DNA of 64,000 nucleotides from Spirochaetota bacterium. Its GTDB lineage: Bacteria > Spirochaetota > UBA12135 > COTS27 > JAFLEE01. The notes under the pieces are model-generated. The model saw only the letters and a program-made list of their open reading frames with translations. It did no database searches and was not told the DNA's origin. A program made the position numbers and the translations under genes. Where the stretch lies: the NCBI GenBank assembly GCA_017302015.1, contig JAFLEE010000021.1, positions 1 through 64,000 of the forward strand. Reading direction: 5' to 3'. Shown in pieces: positions 8,301-16,817 of this stretch. Position 1 is the first letter of the stretch, and the number at the start of each line of letters is the position of its first letter.

Positions 8301-9290
8301 ATGGAAAAACCCTTGGTTTCCCGCCTCTTCAACCGGCCCAACCTGGCCTTCGGCCTCTCGGGCCTCTTCGTCTTCTTCCTGGGGGCCCTCATCCTCGTGA
8401 CCGGGGTCTTCTGGACCCCCATGGGGCCGCGCCTAGGCTTCTACATGAAACTCGGCGATTTCGCCATGCTCTTGGGGGCCCTGGCGGTCTTCCTTCCCGG
8501 GTTCGTCGTTTGGGCCCGTCGCACGCCAGCCTTTCGGAAACTCCAGAACTTCCGGGCCCCGGCGTTCCTCGCCCATTTGGCCATCCTCTACGCGGCCACC
8601 GTCGCGGGCGCCTGGGCATGGTCGTTCACCGCCGTGCACCCCCTGGTGAAATGCTTCGCCCTGGCGACCGGGGGGATGCTCGTGTTCCCCTCCATCCGGC
8701 AGGTGGGGGGCTTCGTCATGCGCGTCGTCTTCTTCTGGCTGCTGCGCACCGGGGTGCCGCTTCCCGCCTCCGACGACCCGGTGGAGGGCTTCGCCCTGGC
8801 CTCCTACACGCCGCCTTCGCGCTTCATCCAGCGCGCGCTGCAATGCCTCAACCAGGCGCGCCGCTTCGACCTCCAGATCGGGGTACTACTCATCGCCTTC
8901 GATCCCGCCCAGGTCAACCGGTCCCCGGAGCACCCCGCCGTGGAGCGCCCAATCCTCCACCAACTCCTCTTCCTCCTCACCGAACTCAACCGCCAGTACG
9001 AGCCCTGGACCTACCTCCACGGCCACGCGGTCTTCATGAACGCGCTGCTGCTCTCGGGCCCCCACCATGTCGGGCCCGTCTGCGACCGCTTCGCCCGCAT
9101 CCTGCGCGACCGCGCCCGCGGCATCTCGGGGGAGCCGGTGAGCTTCCGCATCCTGGCCGCCCGCCGCAAAGCCGGGGCCCCCGTCGCGGGGCCCATGGAC
9201 CGGGCGGAATTGGAGCACTGGGTGCACGGCCTGGTGGAGGAGCTCGCGCGCCAGAAGGAGCCCATCCACATCCAGGGCGGCGAGGGCTAG
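8301..9290 (+). CDS. Four-helix membrane protein with degenerate GGDEF-like C-terminal domain
   Basis: Four predicted membrane helices lie in the first ~150 residues (AFGLSGLFVFFLGALILV, then DFAMLLGALAVFLPG, AFLAHLAILYAATVAG and the segment around MLVFPSIRQVGG). A soluble domain follows from about 190. It begins LQIGVLLIAFDP, has HGHAVFMNALLLSGP where a GGDEF motif would lie, then repeated Arg and a final strand EPVSFRILAARR. This order of strands and helices resembles a nucleotide-cyclase (GGDEF) fold that has lost its active-site residues. That reading is inference. It starts 3 bp after xerD and ends 6 bp before the TPR gene. The family is not recognised. Confidence 0.6.
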   Translation: MEKPLVSRLFNRPNLAFGLSGLFVFFLGALILVTGVFWTPMGPRLGFYMKLGDFAMLLGALAVFLPGFVVWARRTPAFRKLQNFRAPAFLAHLAILYAATVAGAWAWSFTAVHPLVKCFALATGGMLVFPSIRQVGGFVMRVVFFWLLRTGVPLPASDDPVEGFALASYTPPSRFIQRALQCLNQARRFDLQIGVLLIAFDPAQVNRSPEHPAVERPILHQLLFLLTELNRQYEPWTYLHGHAVFMNALLLSGPHHVGPVCDRFARILRDRARGISGEPVSFRILAARRKAGAPVAGPMDRAELEHWVHGLVEELARQKEPIHIQGGEG

Positions 9291-9296
9291 GCCGCG

Positions 9297-10646
9297 GTGG
9301 TCATCAACCTCCTCCTCATCGCGGGGCCCCTGGTGGCCATCCTCCTCGCCCTGGCGGGCTGGCAATGGATGGTGCAATCCCTCCTGCCCTCCCGGGTGCG
9401 GGAGGCCGAGAAGTGGCTGGAGTCCGACGACCGGCGCTCCATGCGCCTGCTCTCCTCGGTGCTCGCCCTCGACAAGCGCAACCTCGAGGCCCTCTGGCTC
9501 ACGGCCCAGATGCAGGCGAAGCGCAAGCAGTACGTCCTCGCGCGCATGCTCCTCTTCGACATCCTCCAGCACGGGGAGTTCAACGCCCACGTGACGGAGC
9601 GCATGGTGCGCCAGCGCCTCGCCTCGATCTACGAGCTGCTCGGGGAGCACGAGAAGGCGATGTACCAGTACTACCTATTGCGCGAGCGGGGCGACCTCGA
9701 TCCCGAGGGGCTGCGCCACCTCGTGCGCCTGCAGCTCGACCGGGGGAACCTGGACGAGGCCGCGCGCGTGCTGGCCCAGGCGGCCGAGGGCGGGATCCGC
9801 GACGGCGAACTGCTCTACCTCGAGGCCCGGGTGCTCTTTGAACGGCGGGAGTTCCGCAAGGCCGAGACGCGCCTGTCGCAGGCGGGCGACCTCCATTACC
9901 ACAGCCACGAGCGCGACCTGCTCCTGGGGAAGATCTATTTCATCAACGGCCGTTTCGCCCAGGCCCTGGCGCAATTCCAGCGGCTCCCCGATTCCGATTT
10001 CGAGAGCCGCGAACTCGAGAGCATGCTCGGCCAGTGCTTCTTCAACCTCGAGGATTACGACGGCGCCGTGGCGACCCTGGAGGGCCTCCTGCAGAAATTC
10101 GAGGCGGGCACCGCCGCCCATAGCGAAGTGGCCTTCGTGCTGGGGAGCGCCTGGGAGAACAAGGGGGATGTGAAGCGCGCCGTCGGCTATTGGGACCAGG
10201 TGGGCCCCCATAGCCGCTATTCCCCGGCCGCCCGGGAGAAGAAGCGCTTCTATACCCAGGTCATCCAGGAAGCCGGCTTGCAGCGCTTCCTCGCCAGCCC
10301 CTTCGTCCAGTTCCGCATGGTCACCGAGCGGCTCTTGGAATGCCTCGGGTTCACCCTCAAGCAGCGGCTCTACGAGGACGAGCGCAACCTCGAGTTCTTC
10401 TGCGTCAACCAGGACCTCTACGATTCCTTCGACACCCACCTCGTCATCGTCACCCGCCATACGGCCGCCGTCACGCCCGATTTTCTCAACGAGAAACTAA
10501 AGCGCCTCCAGGCCCACCGGGGAAAATCCCTCTGTCTGGTGGCCCCGAACATCCCCGATGCCACCCGGGCGTTCTCCCAATCCCACCATATCCGCCTCTA
10601 TGATTTCGGCGTCTTCGCCCAGTTCGGCCTCATCCGGATGGAGTAG
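9297..10646 (+). CDS. Membrane-anchored TPR protein with possible nuclease-fold C-terminal domain
   Basis: GTG start 6 bp after the upstream gene. One N-terminal membrane helix (VINLLLIAGPLVAILLALAG) is followed by about eight TPR-like helical hairpins (residues 35-340), for example HEKAMYQYYLLRERGDLDPEG, cut short here, and EDYDGAVATLEGLLQKFE. The last ~110 residues, from LLECLGFTLKQRLYEDERN to YDFGVFAQFGLIRM, have the alternating strand/helix pattern of Mrr-like or PD-(D/E)xK restriction-endonuclease folds, but no clear D...ExK triad is seen. It probably works with the preceding membrane protein. Function unknown. Confidence 0.65.
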   Translation: MVINLLLIAGPLVAILLALAGWQWMVQSLLPSRVREAEKWLESDDRRSMRLLSSVLALDKRNLEALWLTAQMQAKRKQYVLARMLLFDILQHGEFNAHVTERMVRQRLASIYELLGEHEKAMYQYYLLRERGDLDPEGLRHLVRLQLDRGNLDEAARVLAQAAEGGIRDGELLYLEARVLFERREFRKAETRLSQAGDLHYHSHERDLLLGKIYFINGRFAQALAQFQRLPDSDFESRELESMLGQCFFNLEDYDGAVATLEGLLQKFEAGTAAHSEVAFVLGSAWENKGDVKRAVGYWDQVGPHSRYSPAAREKKRFYTQVIQEAGLQRFLASPFVQFRMVTERLLECLGFTLKQRLYEDERNLEFFCVNQDLYDSFDTHLVIVTRHTAAVTPDFLNEKLKRLQAHRGKSLCLVAPNIPDATRAFSQSHHIRLYDFGVFAQFGLIRME

Positions 10647-10688
10647 TTCTCCGCCCGCCGCGGGGCGCCGCGCAGCCGCTCGTCGCGG

Positions 10689-12098
10689 TTAGGGTCGGGC
10701 CAAGGGGAAGCGGCGGAATTCCTTCTCTTCATCCACCGATTGCTTCAATTTGCGGTCGGCCTCGATGAGGTGGTTTTCCGCGTCTTCCCGGAGTTCGGGG
10801 GGCATGCGCCCGCCCATGCGGTTTAAGTATTCCCGGGCGAGTTCGTAGAGGCGGGAACTGGTCTCTTCGGGGATGCGGATGCGCAGGGAGACGCAGGAGA
10901 AGAAGGTGCTGAAGTGGATGCGCCGGCTCGTCTCGTCGGGCGCTTCGCGGAAGGCCTTCAGGTAGCCGAGCATGAGTTGGCGGCTCTGCTCATAGTCGAG
11001 GAGCCTCGAGAGTTCCTGGTCGAGTTCCTCGTCGGGCAGGCGGTCGGTGAACACGGCCTTGAGGGCGTCCGGATCCTCCTCCATGAGGTAGGGGGAGGCG
11101 GCCGCCGGTTTCGCGCCGGCGGCGGCCGGGGCGGCTTCCTTGGGATCCTTCTCCACCCCGGCCCGGTCGGCCTCGACGGCCGTGGCGGCCGCGGGGCCCT
11201 GGGCCTTTTCCCCCTCGCGCGCGGCTTGGGCCTTTTGGAAGGCCTCGGCGTGGTCGGCCTGTTGGCGCTTCTCCGCGAGTTTCATGATGTTGTCGATCAT
11301 CATGAAACGGTTGTACTCGGCGAGGTGCTTGGTGCCCTTGTCGTCCTTCCCCGCGGCCTTGCCCTCGGCCGTCGCCCGGGAGGTATTGCGTTCCCGGTCG
11401 AGGATCTGGAGGAACCCGGCGTCGAGTTGCATGACGTCGAGGAAGAAGCGCTGGCGGTCGGGGAGGGGAACGATGAGCACCCGGCCCTGGTGCTCCAGGG
11501 CCTCGAGGGTCTCCATGAGTTGGGAGAGGGAGTGGTCGCCGAAGGTGGCGCGCAGGCGCTTGAGGACCTCGGAGGTGGCCAGGTCCTTCTGGTTGAGGCT
11601 CGCCTTGAATTTCTTGGTGTGGTCGGAGACGAGGTCGATGAGTTGGTCGCGAAGGCGCGTATCGGCCCCGAGGATCTGGGCGGCCCGCGCGTCGTCCATG
11701 CGGGCGAGTTCGACGAAGCGCTGCTCGAGGCTCTGCTGGATCTGGCGGATGACGGATTGCTTGAGCAGCAGCCGGCGCCGCTCGGTCTCGTCGCGGGTCT
11801 GGGCGATGAGTTCCGCGGCGTGGGAGACCTCGTCCTCGACCTGCTTGCGAAGGACCTCCTCGACCGTATAGCGGTCGTTGTGCACGTACCACTGGCGGTC
11901 GCCGAAGATGAAGTGGAGGAGGATGCCCTGCTTGGTGAGGTCCTGGAGGATGTCGTCGACGTGCCCCTGGCCGTCGAAGACGAGGTGGCCGAAATTCCGC
12001 TTGCAGAACTCGTCGTCGACGAATTTTCCCGTGTAATTCTCGGTCCGGATGGACTCGAGGAGCGTGGTGAGATCCTTCTGGGAAATGTCCTTGGCCAT
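10689..12098 (-). CDS. Cytoplasmic coiled-coil protein of unknown function
   Basis: 469 residues, no signal peptide or membrane helix. The N-terminal ~85 residues (from DISQKDLTTLLESIRTENY to GILLHFIFGDRQWYVHNDR) look like a winged-helix or small globular domain. A long charged helix follows (about 90-165, VEDEVSHAAELIAQTRDE). A second globular part covers 165-240, ending in VMQLDAGFLQI. An Ala/Lys/Glu-rich disordered linker (about 285-345) leads to a helical C-terminal domain (350-469). The gene stands alone and converges on the TPR gene. I do not recognise the family. Confidence 0.7.
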   Translation of the reverse strand: MAKDISQKDLTTLLESIRTENYTGKFVDDEFCKRNFGHLVFDGQGHVDDILQDLTKQGILLHFIFGDRQWYVHNDRYTVEEVLRKQVEDEVSHAAELIAQTRDETERRRLLLKQSVIRQIQQSLEQRFVELARMDDARAAQILGADTRLRDQLIDLVSDHTKKFKASLNQKDLATSEVLKRLRATFGDHSLSQLMETLEALEHQGRVLIVPLPDRQRFFLDVMQLDAGFLQILDRERNTSRATAEGKAAGKDDKGTKHLAEYNRFMMIDNIMKLAEKRQQADHAEAFQKAQAAREGEKAQGPAAATAVEADRAGVEKDPKEAAPAAAGAKPAAASPYLMEEDPDALKAVFTDRLPDEELDQELSRLLDYEQSRQLMLGYLKAFREAPDETSRRIHFSTFFSCVSLRIRIPEETSSRLYELAREYLNRMGGRMPPELREDAENHLIEADRKLKQSVDEEKEFRRFPLARP

Positions 12099-12164
12099 GG
12101 GCCGCCTCGGTTAAAGCATCGGCCTCGGCCGCCTTAAAATTGCGCGCTTCGGCACGGGGGCGAT

Positions 12165-12237
12165 TCGGAGCAGCGGGACTTGAACCCGCGACCTCTAGGT
12201 CCCAAACCTAGCGCGCTACCAACTGCGCCATGCTCCG
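12165..12237 (-). tRNA. tRNA-Pro (anticodon UGG)
   Basis: On the minus strand, acceptor CGGAGCA pairs with TGCTCCG at the 3' end, with discriminator A. The D-arm has GCGCAGTTGGTAGCGC. The anticodon stem CTAGG/CCTAG holds loop TTTGGGA, so the anticodon is TGG. The T-arm GCGGG/CCCGC is fully paired around TTCAAGT. No CCA is encoded. It is followed 45 bp downstream of a second tRNA-Pro with nearly the same acceptor stem, so the two probably form one transcript. Confidence 0.96.
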
Positions 12238-12281
12238 TGAGAGGGGGCGGAAGAAGAAGCCCACGGGGGCAGGACGCTCAT

Positions 12282-12354
12282 TCGGAGTAGGGGGACTTGA
12301 ACCCACGACCTCCTGGACCCGAACCAGGCGCGCTACCAACTGCGCTATACTCCG
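12282..12354 (-). tRNA. tRNA-Pro (anticodon CGG)
   Basis: Acceptor CGGAGTA pairs with TACTCCG, discriminator A. The anticodon stem CCTGG/CCAGG encloses loop TTCGGGT, giving anticodon CGG (codon CCG). The T-stem is GTGGG against CCCCC, which leaves one U-C mismatch at positions 50-64. CCA is not encoded. A TAAAAT on the minus strand (12373-12368) just upstream could be the -10 of a promoter for the tRNA pair. Confidence 0.94.
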
Positions 12355-12560
12355 CGATCGACGGGGCATTTTACCACGGTTTGCGGCCATTGGATAGCCT
12401 GCGCAACCGGAAAGGACGCGAATTCGGCCCCATGATGGCGGTCCATGACGCGGACACTGCGGAAAGGGGCCGCTTTCCCCTGCCCGGCCCCGTAGGAGGG
12501 ACTCGGGTCGCGACGATGACAGTCCTGCTGGCTAAAAATGCAAGGCGATGGCGGAAATGA
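12355..12560. other. Intergenic region between the divergent tRNA pair and dnaE
   Basis: About 200 bp without a supportable gene. It contains a possible minus-strand -10 element (12368-12373) for the tRNAs and a small perfect inverted repeat GGAAAG/CTTTCC at 12461-12478. An open frame crossing it on the minus strand is only the translation of the two tRNAs. Confidence 0.4.
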
Positions 12561-12590
12561 TTGACAGGGGGGCTTCGGTACCGATATCAT
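12561..12590 (+). promoter_or_regulatory. Sigma-70 promoter of dnaE
   Basis: TTGACA at 12561-12566, an 18-bp spacer, TATCAT at 12585-12590. Transcription would start near 12597, only about 8 bp before the ATG at 12605, so the message is nearly leaderless. This also argues against the upstream ATG at 12548. Confidence 0.7.
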
Positions 12591-12604
12591 GGTCGCCGAA
12601 TCCC

Positions 12605-15600
12605 ATGTCCGACTTCGTCCACCTCCACCTCCATTCCGACTATTCCCTGCTGCGGGGGATGGCCACGATCGACGCCCTGACGGCGAAGGTCGCCGCCTCC
12701 GGGATGGGGGCGGCCGCCCTCACCGACCAGGGGAACCTCTTCGGCCTCCTCGAGTACTCCTTGGCCTGCCGGGACCTCAAATGGGAAGTCAATCCGATCC
12801 TCGGTTGCGAGGCCTATCTGGCCCCCCGGGGCCACCTGGAGCGCAGCGACGAGAGCCCCCTCGGCCACCATCCCTTCCCCCTGGTGCTTCTGGCCGAAAA
12901 CGACGTCGGCTACCATAACCTCATCCGCCTGGTTTCGGCCTCCTACCAGCACGGGTTCCACCTGAAGCCCCGCATCGATTTCGGGCTTTTGGAGAAGAGC
13001 CGCGATGGCCTCATCGTTCTCTCGGGGAACCTTCAGTCCGAATTGCCGCTGCTGCTCTTGAAGGGCGACCGGGAAGGGGCCCGAAAATTGGCGCGGCGCT
13101 ACCGCGACCTGCTGGGGCCCGAGCATTATTTCCTCCAGATCGCCGACCATGGCCTTCCCGAGGAGCGCGAGGCGAATCTCGCCCTCCTCGAACTCGGCCG
13201 TGAACTCGAGATCGGGGTGGTCGCCACCAACCAGGTCCATTACCTCGAGCCCGATGACCGCTACGCCCACGAGATCCTCCTGTGCATCGAGAGCAAATGC
13301 ACCATCGACCAGGAGAAGGGCGTCGGGCGAGACAAGCGGCCCGCCCTCCCCGGCACGGGCTGGCATTTCGCGTCGGCCGAGGAGATGGCCGCCAAATTCC
13401 CGGGCGCCCCCGAGGCGCTGCGCAATACCGTGAAGATCGCCGAGCGCTGCCGAGTGCGCCTGGGGAAAGACGTTCCCCATATGCCCGTGATGGAGGTCCC
13501 CGAGGGCCTCACCCAACTCGAGCACCTGAAGCGGGAATGCGTGGCGCGCCTCGAGAAGAAGGGCATCGCCCTCGACGAGGTCTATTCCAAGCAGCTGGAT
13601 TTCGAACTTTCCGTCATCGGGAACATGGGTTTCCCAAGTTATTTCCTCATCGTGGCCGATTTCGTCAACGAGGCCCGCCGCCGGGGCATCCTAGTGGGGC
13701 CGGGCCGGGGGTCGGCCGCAGGGTCGCTCGTCTCCTTCGCCATGGGCATCACGAACCTCGACCCCATCCGCCACGGCCTCCTCTTCGAGCGCTTCCTCAA
13801 CCCCGAGCGCGTCAACCTGCCCGACATCGACATGGATTTCCAAGATAGCCGCCGGGAGGAGGTGATCCAGTACATCCGCGACCGGTTCGGCGCCGACCGG
13901 GTCTGCCAGATCGTCACCTACGGGAAACTGAAGCCGAAGGCCATCATCAAGGACGTCGCCCGGGTGTTCAAGGTCGACTTCAAGGACGCCAACAAGCTCT
14001 CCTCCTTCATCCCCAATAACCCCAAGATCACCCTCGACAAGGCCTGGGCCGAGAGCCAGGAGTTCAAGGAAGCCATCCTCTCCAATCCCCTCTACCAGGA
14101 GATCTTCCAGCACGCCAAGCGCCTCGAGGGCCTCACGCGCCAGGTCGGCGTGCACGCCGCCGGGGTCATCATCGCCGACAAGCCGGTGGAGGAGTACGTG
14201 CCCCTCTACGTGGCCGACGGGGTGACGGTGACCCAGTACGAGGGTTCGGTGCTGGAGGACAGCTGCGGCCTCATCAAGATGGACATCCTCGGCCTGGTGA
14301 CCCTGGCCATCATCGACGATTCCATGAAGTTCATCCTCGAGCACCACGGGGTCGCCATCGACCTCGACGGGCTGCCCTTCGACGACCCCAAGACCTTCGC
14401 CATCTTCTCCCGGGGCAAGACCCACGGCGTCTTCCAGTTCGAGTCCGAGGGGATGAAGAAGAACCTCGTCGATCTCAAGCCCAATACCCTCGACGACCTC
14501 ATCGCCATGAACGCGATGTACCGCCCCGGGCCCATGGCGTGGATCCCCGTCTACATCGCCAAGAAGCACGGGCGGATCCCCGAGTTCAAGAACCCCGAAG
14601 ATGAGGAGAACTTCCGCCACCTCGAGGACCTCGTGGCCCGCACCCCCTGCCTCCAGAAGATCCTCGCGCCCACCAACCTCATCCCGATCTACCAGGAGCA
14701 GATCATGGAGATCGGGCGGGAGTACGCGGGGCTCTCCCTGGGGGGCGCCGACATGATGCGCCGCGCCATGGGGAAGAAGAAGAAGGAGGTCCTCGAGGAA
14801 TACCGCCAGATCTTCGTCAAGAAGGCGGCGGACCACGGGCAGAGCGCCGAAGACGGCGAGTTCCTCTTCGAGAAGATCATCTTCCCCTTCGCCGGGTACG
14901 GGTTCAATAAATCCCATGCCGCCTGCTACGCCGTCGTCGCCTACCAGACCGCCTGGCTGAAGGCCAATTACCCCGCCTGCTTCATGGCCGCGCTGCTCAA
15001 TTCCGAGATCGAGGACACGGACAAGATCAAGGAGTACGTGGAGGAGGCCCGCAGCCTCGGGCTCACCGTCGTCCCCCCCGACATCAACGATTCGGGGCTG
15101 AAATTCTCGGTCTCCGGGGGGAAGATCCTCTACGGCCTGGCGGCGGTGAAGGGCGTGGGCACGAGCGCGGGCGGGGCGATGCTCGCCGAGCGGGAGCGGG
15201 GCGGCGCCTTCGAGAGCGTGGCCGATTTCCGCTCCCGCCTCAACGAGGGAAAGGTCAACAAGCAATCGGTGGAGCAATTGGTACGGGCCGGGGCCTTCGA
15301 CCGCTACGGCCTCGATGCCGAGCAGATCTTCCACATCCTCCCCGAACTCGAGAAGCGCATCGGCGAGAGCCACGCGCTCACGGCGGGGGGGCAGACCTCG
15401 CTCTTCTCCATGGCCGACCAGGGGAAGGACGATTTCGCGGACCTCCTGAAGCGCGGCAAGATCTACCTCTCCGACGCCGAGAAACTGAAGGATCTCGAGG
15501 CCGAGGGGCTCGGCTTCAACCTGAGGCGAGACCCCGTGGCCATCCACGGCCGGCTTTTGGCCTCCATTTCCACCCTCTCCCCCGGGATGCACCTCGATCC

Positions 15601-16147
15601 AGACGATTTTCGGGGGCGGGATGGGCGCTTCGCCGGCGTGGTGACGGCCTATAAGGCCATCGTCACCAAGAAGAACGACAATATGGCCTTCGCCACGGTC
15701 GAGAACCCCAACGGGAAGATGGAGTGCACATTCTTCCCGAAGGAACTCAAGGTTTGCCAGGCGAAGACGGGAAAAGACGGCAAGCCCCTCCTCGCCGTGG
15801 GGGTCATGGCGATCTTCAAGGGCAAGGCGAAACTACGCATGGGGAAGGCCCAGGTCGTCGTGGAAGATGTCGAGGAATTCCTCCCCGAAAAAGTTCCCGC
15901 CTCCGCCTTCCGCGAACTGCACCTGCGCATGCAGAAGGCCCAGATCGGCAAGGACGAACTCGACCGGCTCCACGAGGTGCTCCATACCTTCTGGGGCGGC
16001 ACCTGCTCGGTCTTCCTCCATTTTCCCCAGGAAGACGGGGCCGAGATCACGCTGCGGGCGGGGGGACGCCTGACGGTTCACGCCGGCAAGGCGTTGGAGA
16101 ACGACCTCGCGCCGCTTCCGTTCCTCGAGAAGACTTGGTTTAAATAA
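12605..16147 (+). CDS. dnaE: DNA polymerase III alpha subunit (DnaE)
   Basis: Replicative polymerase catalytic subunit. Starting at ATG 12605 the protein opens SDFVHLHLHSDYSLLRGM, the PHP-domain motif normally at the very N-terminus. The frame runs back to an ATG at 12548, but those extra residues overlap the promoter. It has about 1180 residues, normal for DnaE1. The PHP domain covers about 1-270. The polymerase palm carries GPGRGSAAGSLVSFAMGI and NLPDIDMDFQDSRRE (catalytic Asp pair), then IKMDILGL with the third Asp. The finger region has MYRPGPMAWIP and AGYGFNKSHAACYAVVAYQT. A helix-hairpin-helix (GLAAVKGVGTSAG) and an OB-fold (RFAGVVTAYKAIVTKKNDNM) follow, and the last ~110 residues form the tau-binding end. 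Confidence 0.97.
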   Translation: MSDFVHLHLHSDYSLLRGMATIDALTAKVAASGMGAAALTDQGNLFGLLEYSLACRDLKWEVNPILGCEAYLAPRGHLERSDESPLGHHPFPLVLLAENDVGYHNLIRLVSASYQHGFHLKPRIDFGLLEKSRDGLIVLSGNLQSELPLLLLKGDREGARKLARRYRDLLGPEHYFLQIADHGLPEEREANLALLELGRELEIGVVATNQVHYLEPDDRYAHEILLCIESKCTIDQEKGVGRDKRPALPGTGWHFASAEEMAAKFPGAPEALRNTVKIAERCRVRLGKDVPHMPVMEVPEGLTQLEHLKRECVARLEKKGIALDEVYSKQLDFELSVIGNMGFPSYFLIVADFVNEARRRGILVGPGRGSAAGSLVSFAMGITNLDPIRHGLLFERFLNPERVNLPDIDMDFQDSRREEVIQYIRDRFGADRVCQIVTYGKLKPKAIIKDVARVFKVDFKDANKLSSFIPNNPKITLDKAWAESQEFKEAILSNPLYQEIFQHAKRLEGLTRQVGVHAAGVIIADKPVEEYVPLYVADGVTVTQYEGSVLEDSCGLIKMDILGLVTLAIIDDSMKFILEHHGVAIDLDGLPFDDPKTFAIFSRGKTHGVFQFESEGMKKNLVDLKPNTLDDLIAMNAMYRPGPMAWIPVYIAKKHGRIPEFKNPEDEENFRHLEDLVARTPCLQKILAPTNLIPIYQEQIMEIGREYAGLSLGGADMMRRAMGKKKKEVLEEYRQIFVKKAADHGQSAEDGEFLFEKIIFPFAGYGFNKSHAACYAVVAYQTAWLKANYPACFMAALLNSEIEDTDKIKEYVEEARSLGLTVVPPDINDSGLKFSVSGGKILYGLAAVKGVGTSAGGAMLAERERGGAFESVADFRSRLNEGKVNKQSVEQLVRAGAFDRYGLDAEQIFHILPELEKRIGESHALTAGGQTSLFSMADQGKDDFADLLKRGKIYLSDAEKLKDLEAEGLGFNLRRDPVAIHGRLLASISTLSPGMHLDPDDFRGRDGRFAGVVTAYKAIVTKKNDNMAFATVENPNGKMECTFFPKELKVCQAKTGKDGKPLLAVGVMAIFKGKAKLRMGKAQVVVEDVEEFLPEKVPASAFRELHLRMQKAQIGKDELDRLHEVLHTFWGGTCSVFLHFPQEDGAEITLRAGGRLTVHAGKALENDLAPLPFLEKTWFK

Positions 16148-16208
16148 AGCGAGACGAGCATTGGGCGAACGATGACCGTAGATCGTCGTTTACCGCCCAG
16201 ATTAGAAA

Positions 16209-16254
16209 CGCCCGGCGTTCTGCCCCGATAAACCAGAGGCAGGACGCGCGGGCG
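16209..16254. terminator. Long hairpin between dnaE and a convergent gene
   Basis: CGCCCG plus GCGTTCTGCC (16209-16224) pairs with GGCAGGACGC, a one-base bulge, and CGGGCG (16238-16254): a 16-bp stem with one G-U pair. It lies between the ends of dnaE and the minus-strand gene at 16272 and could stop both transcripts. There is no clear T tract on either side. Confidence 0.55.
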
Positions 16255-16271
16255 CCGGTGGACGCTTCGGC

Positions 16272-16592
16272 CTACTTATTCGTCTTGGCGCAGCAACCCT
16301 CGGGCATCTTCATGCCGCCCTGGGCGCCCATCGGGCACATCTTGCCGTGCATACCGCCCATGCCGTGGTTCATCATCATGGGGTGGCCGCCCATCATCGG
16401 GCCGCAGCAAAGTCGGCTCACGGCCCCGACGCAAACCACGCCGGCGGAAACCCACAGCAGGATCGCCACGACTTTGGCGAACTTTTTAAGCCCGGCGCTC
16501 GCGGCTTTTTCTCCCCCGAGCAAGACGAAGAAACTTGCGGTCAGCAGGACCGTGATGGGCACGACAGCGAACAAAACGGCGAATCGGGACAT
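16272..16592 (-). CDS. Small two-helix membrane protein with Met/His/Cys-rich tail
   Basis: 106 residues. Two membrane helices (AVLFAVVPITVLLTASFFVL and KVVAILLWVSAGVVCVGAV) are separated by a short basic loop. The tail of about 45 residues is packed with Met, His, Cys and Gly (CCGPMMGGHPMMMNHGMGG and MHGKMCPMGAQGG) and ends EGCCAKTNK. Such tails bind soft metals, especially Cu(I), so a copper-handling or metal-sensing role is the best guess; this is inference from composition. The start is well supported by CCAGGAGGAAGCC directly before the ATG. It stands alone, convergent with dnaE and divergent from the IclR gene. Confidence 0.75.
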   Translation of the reverse strand: MSRFAVLFAVVPITVLLTASFFVLLGGEKAASAGLKKFAKVVAILLWVSAGVVCVGAVSRLCCGPMMGGHPMMMNHGMGGMHGKMCPMGAQGGMKMPEGCCAKTNK

Positions 16593-16763
16593 GGCTTCCT
16601 CCTGGGAAGTGGTGGGTTATTTGGGGTTTTCCCCAACGAGTCTTTAGACGATGAACAGAGCCCCAAAGCTCACCTTTTTTAGACGGTTAGTCAAATGGGG
16701 TGGGAATCGAAAAAATTGGAACAAAAAGGGGGTAATCCACAGAGAAAAAACTAAGATTTTGAA

Positions 16764-16792
16764 TTGACAACGGCTCAATGGTTCATTATAAT
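16764..16792 (+). promoter_or_regulatory. Consensus sigma-70 promoter of the IclR/carbohydrate locus
   Basis: TTGACA (16764-16769), 17-bp spacer, TATAAT (16787-16792): exact consensus in a strongly AT-rich stretch. The ATG of the IclR-type regulator lies 25 bp downstream of the -10, so the regulator sits first in the transcript and may bind here to repress itself. Confidence 0.85.
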
Positions 16793-16817
16793 AAAATAAG
16801 ATTCAATAATAAACGAC

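Noticed and set aside
12208-12390. Small open frame on the minus strand containing SIAQLVARLV-type sequence
   Set aside because: It is a translation of the two tRNA-Pro genes.
13691-15592. 633-codon open frame antisense to dnaE
   Set aside because: Shadow of dnaE with no domain of its own.
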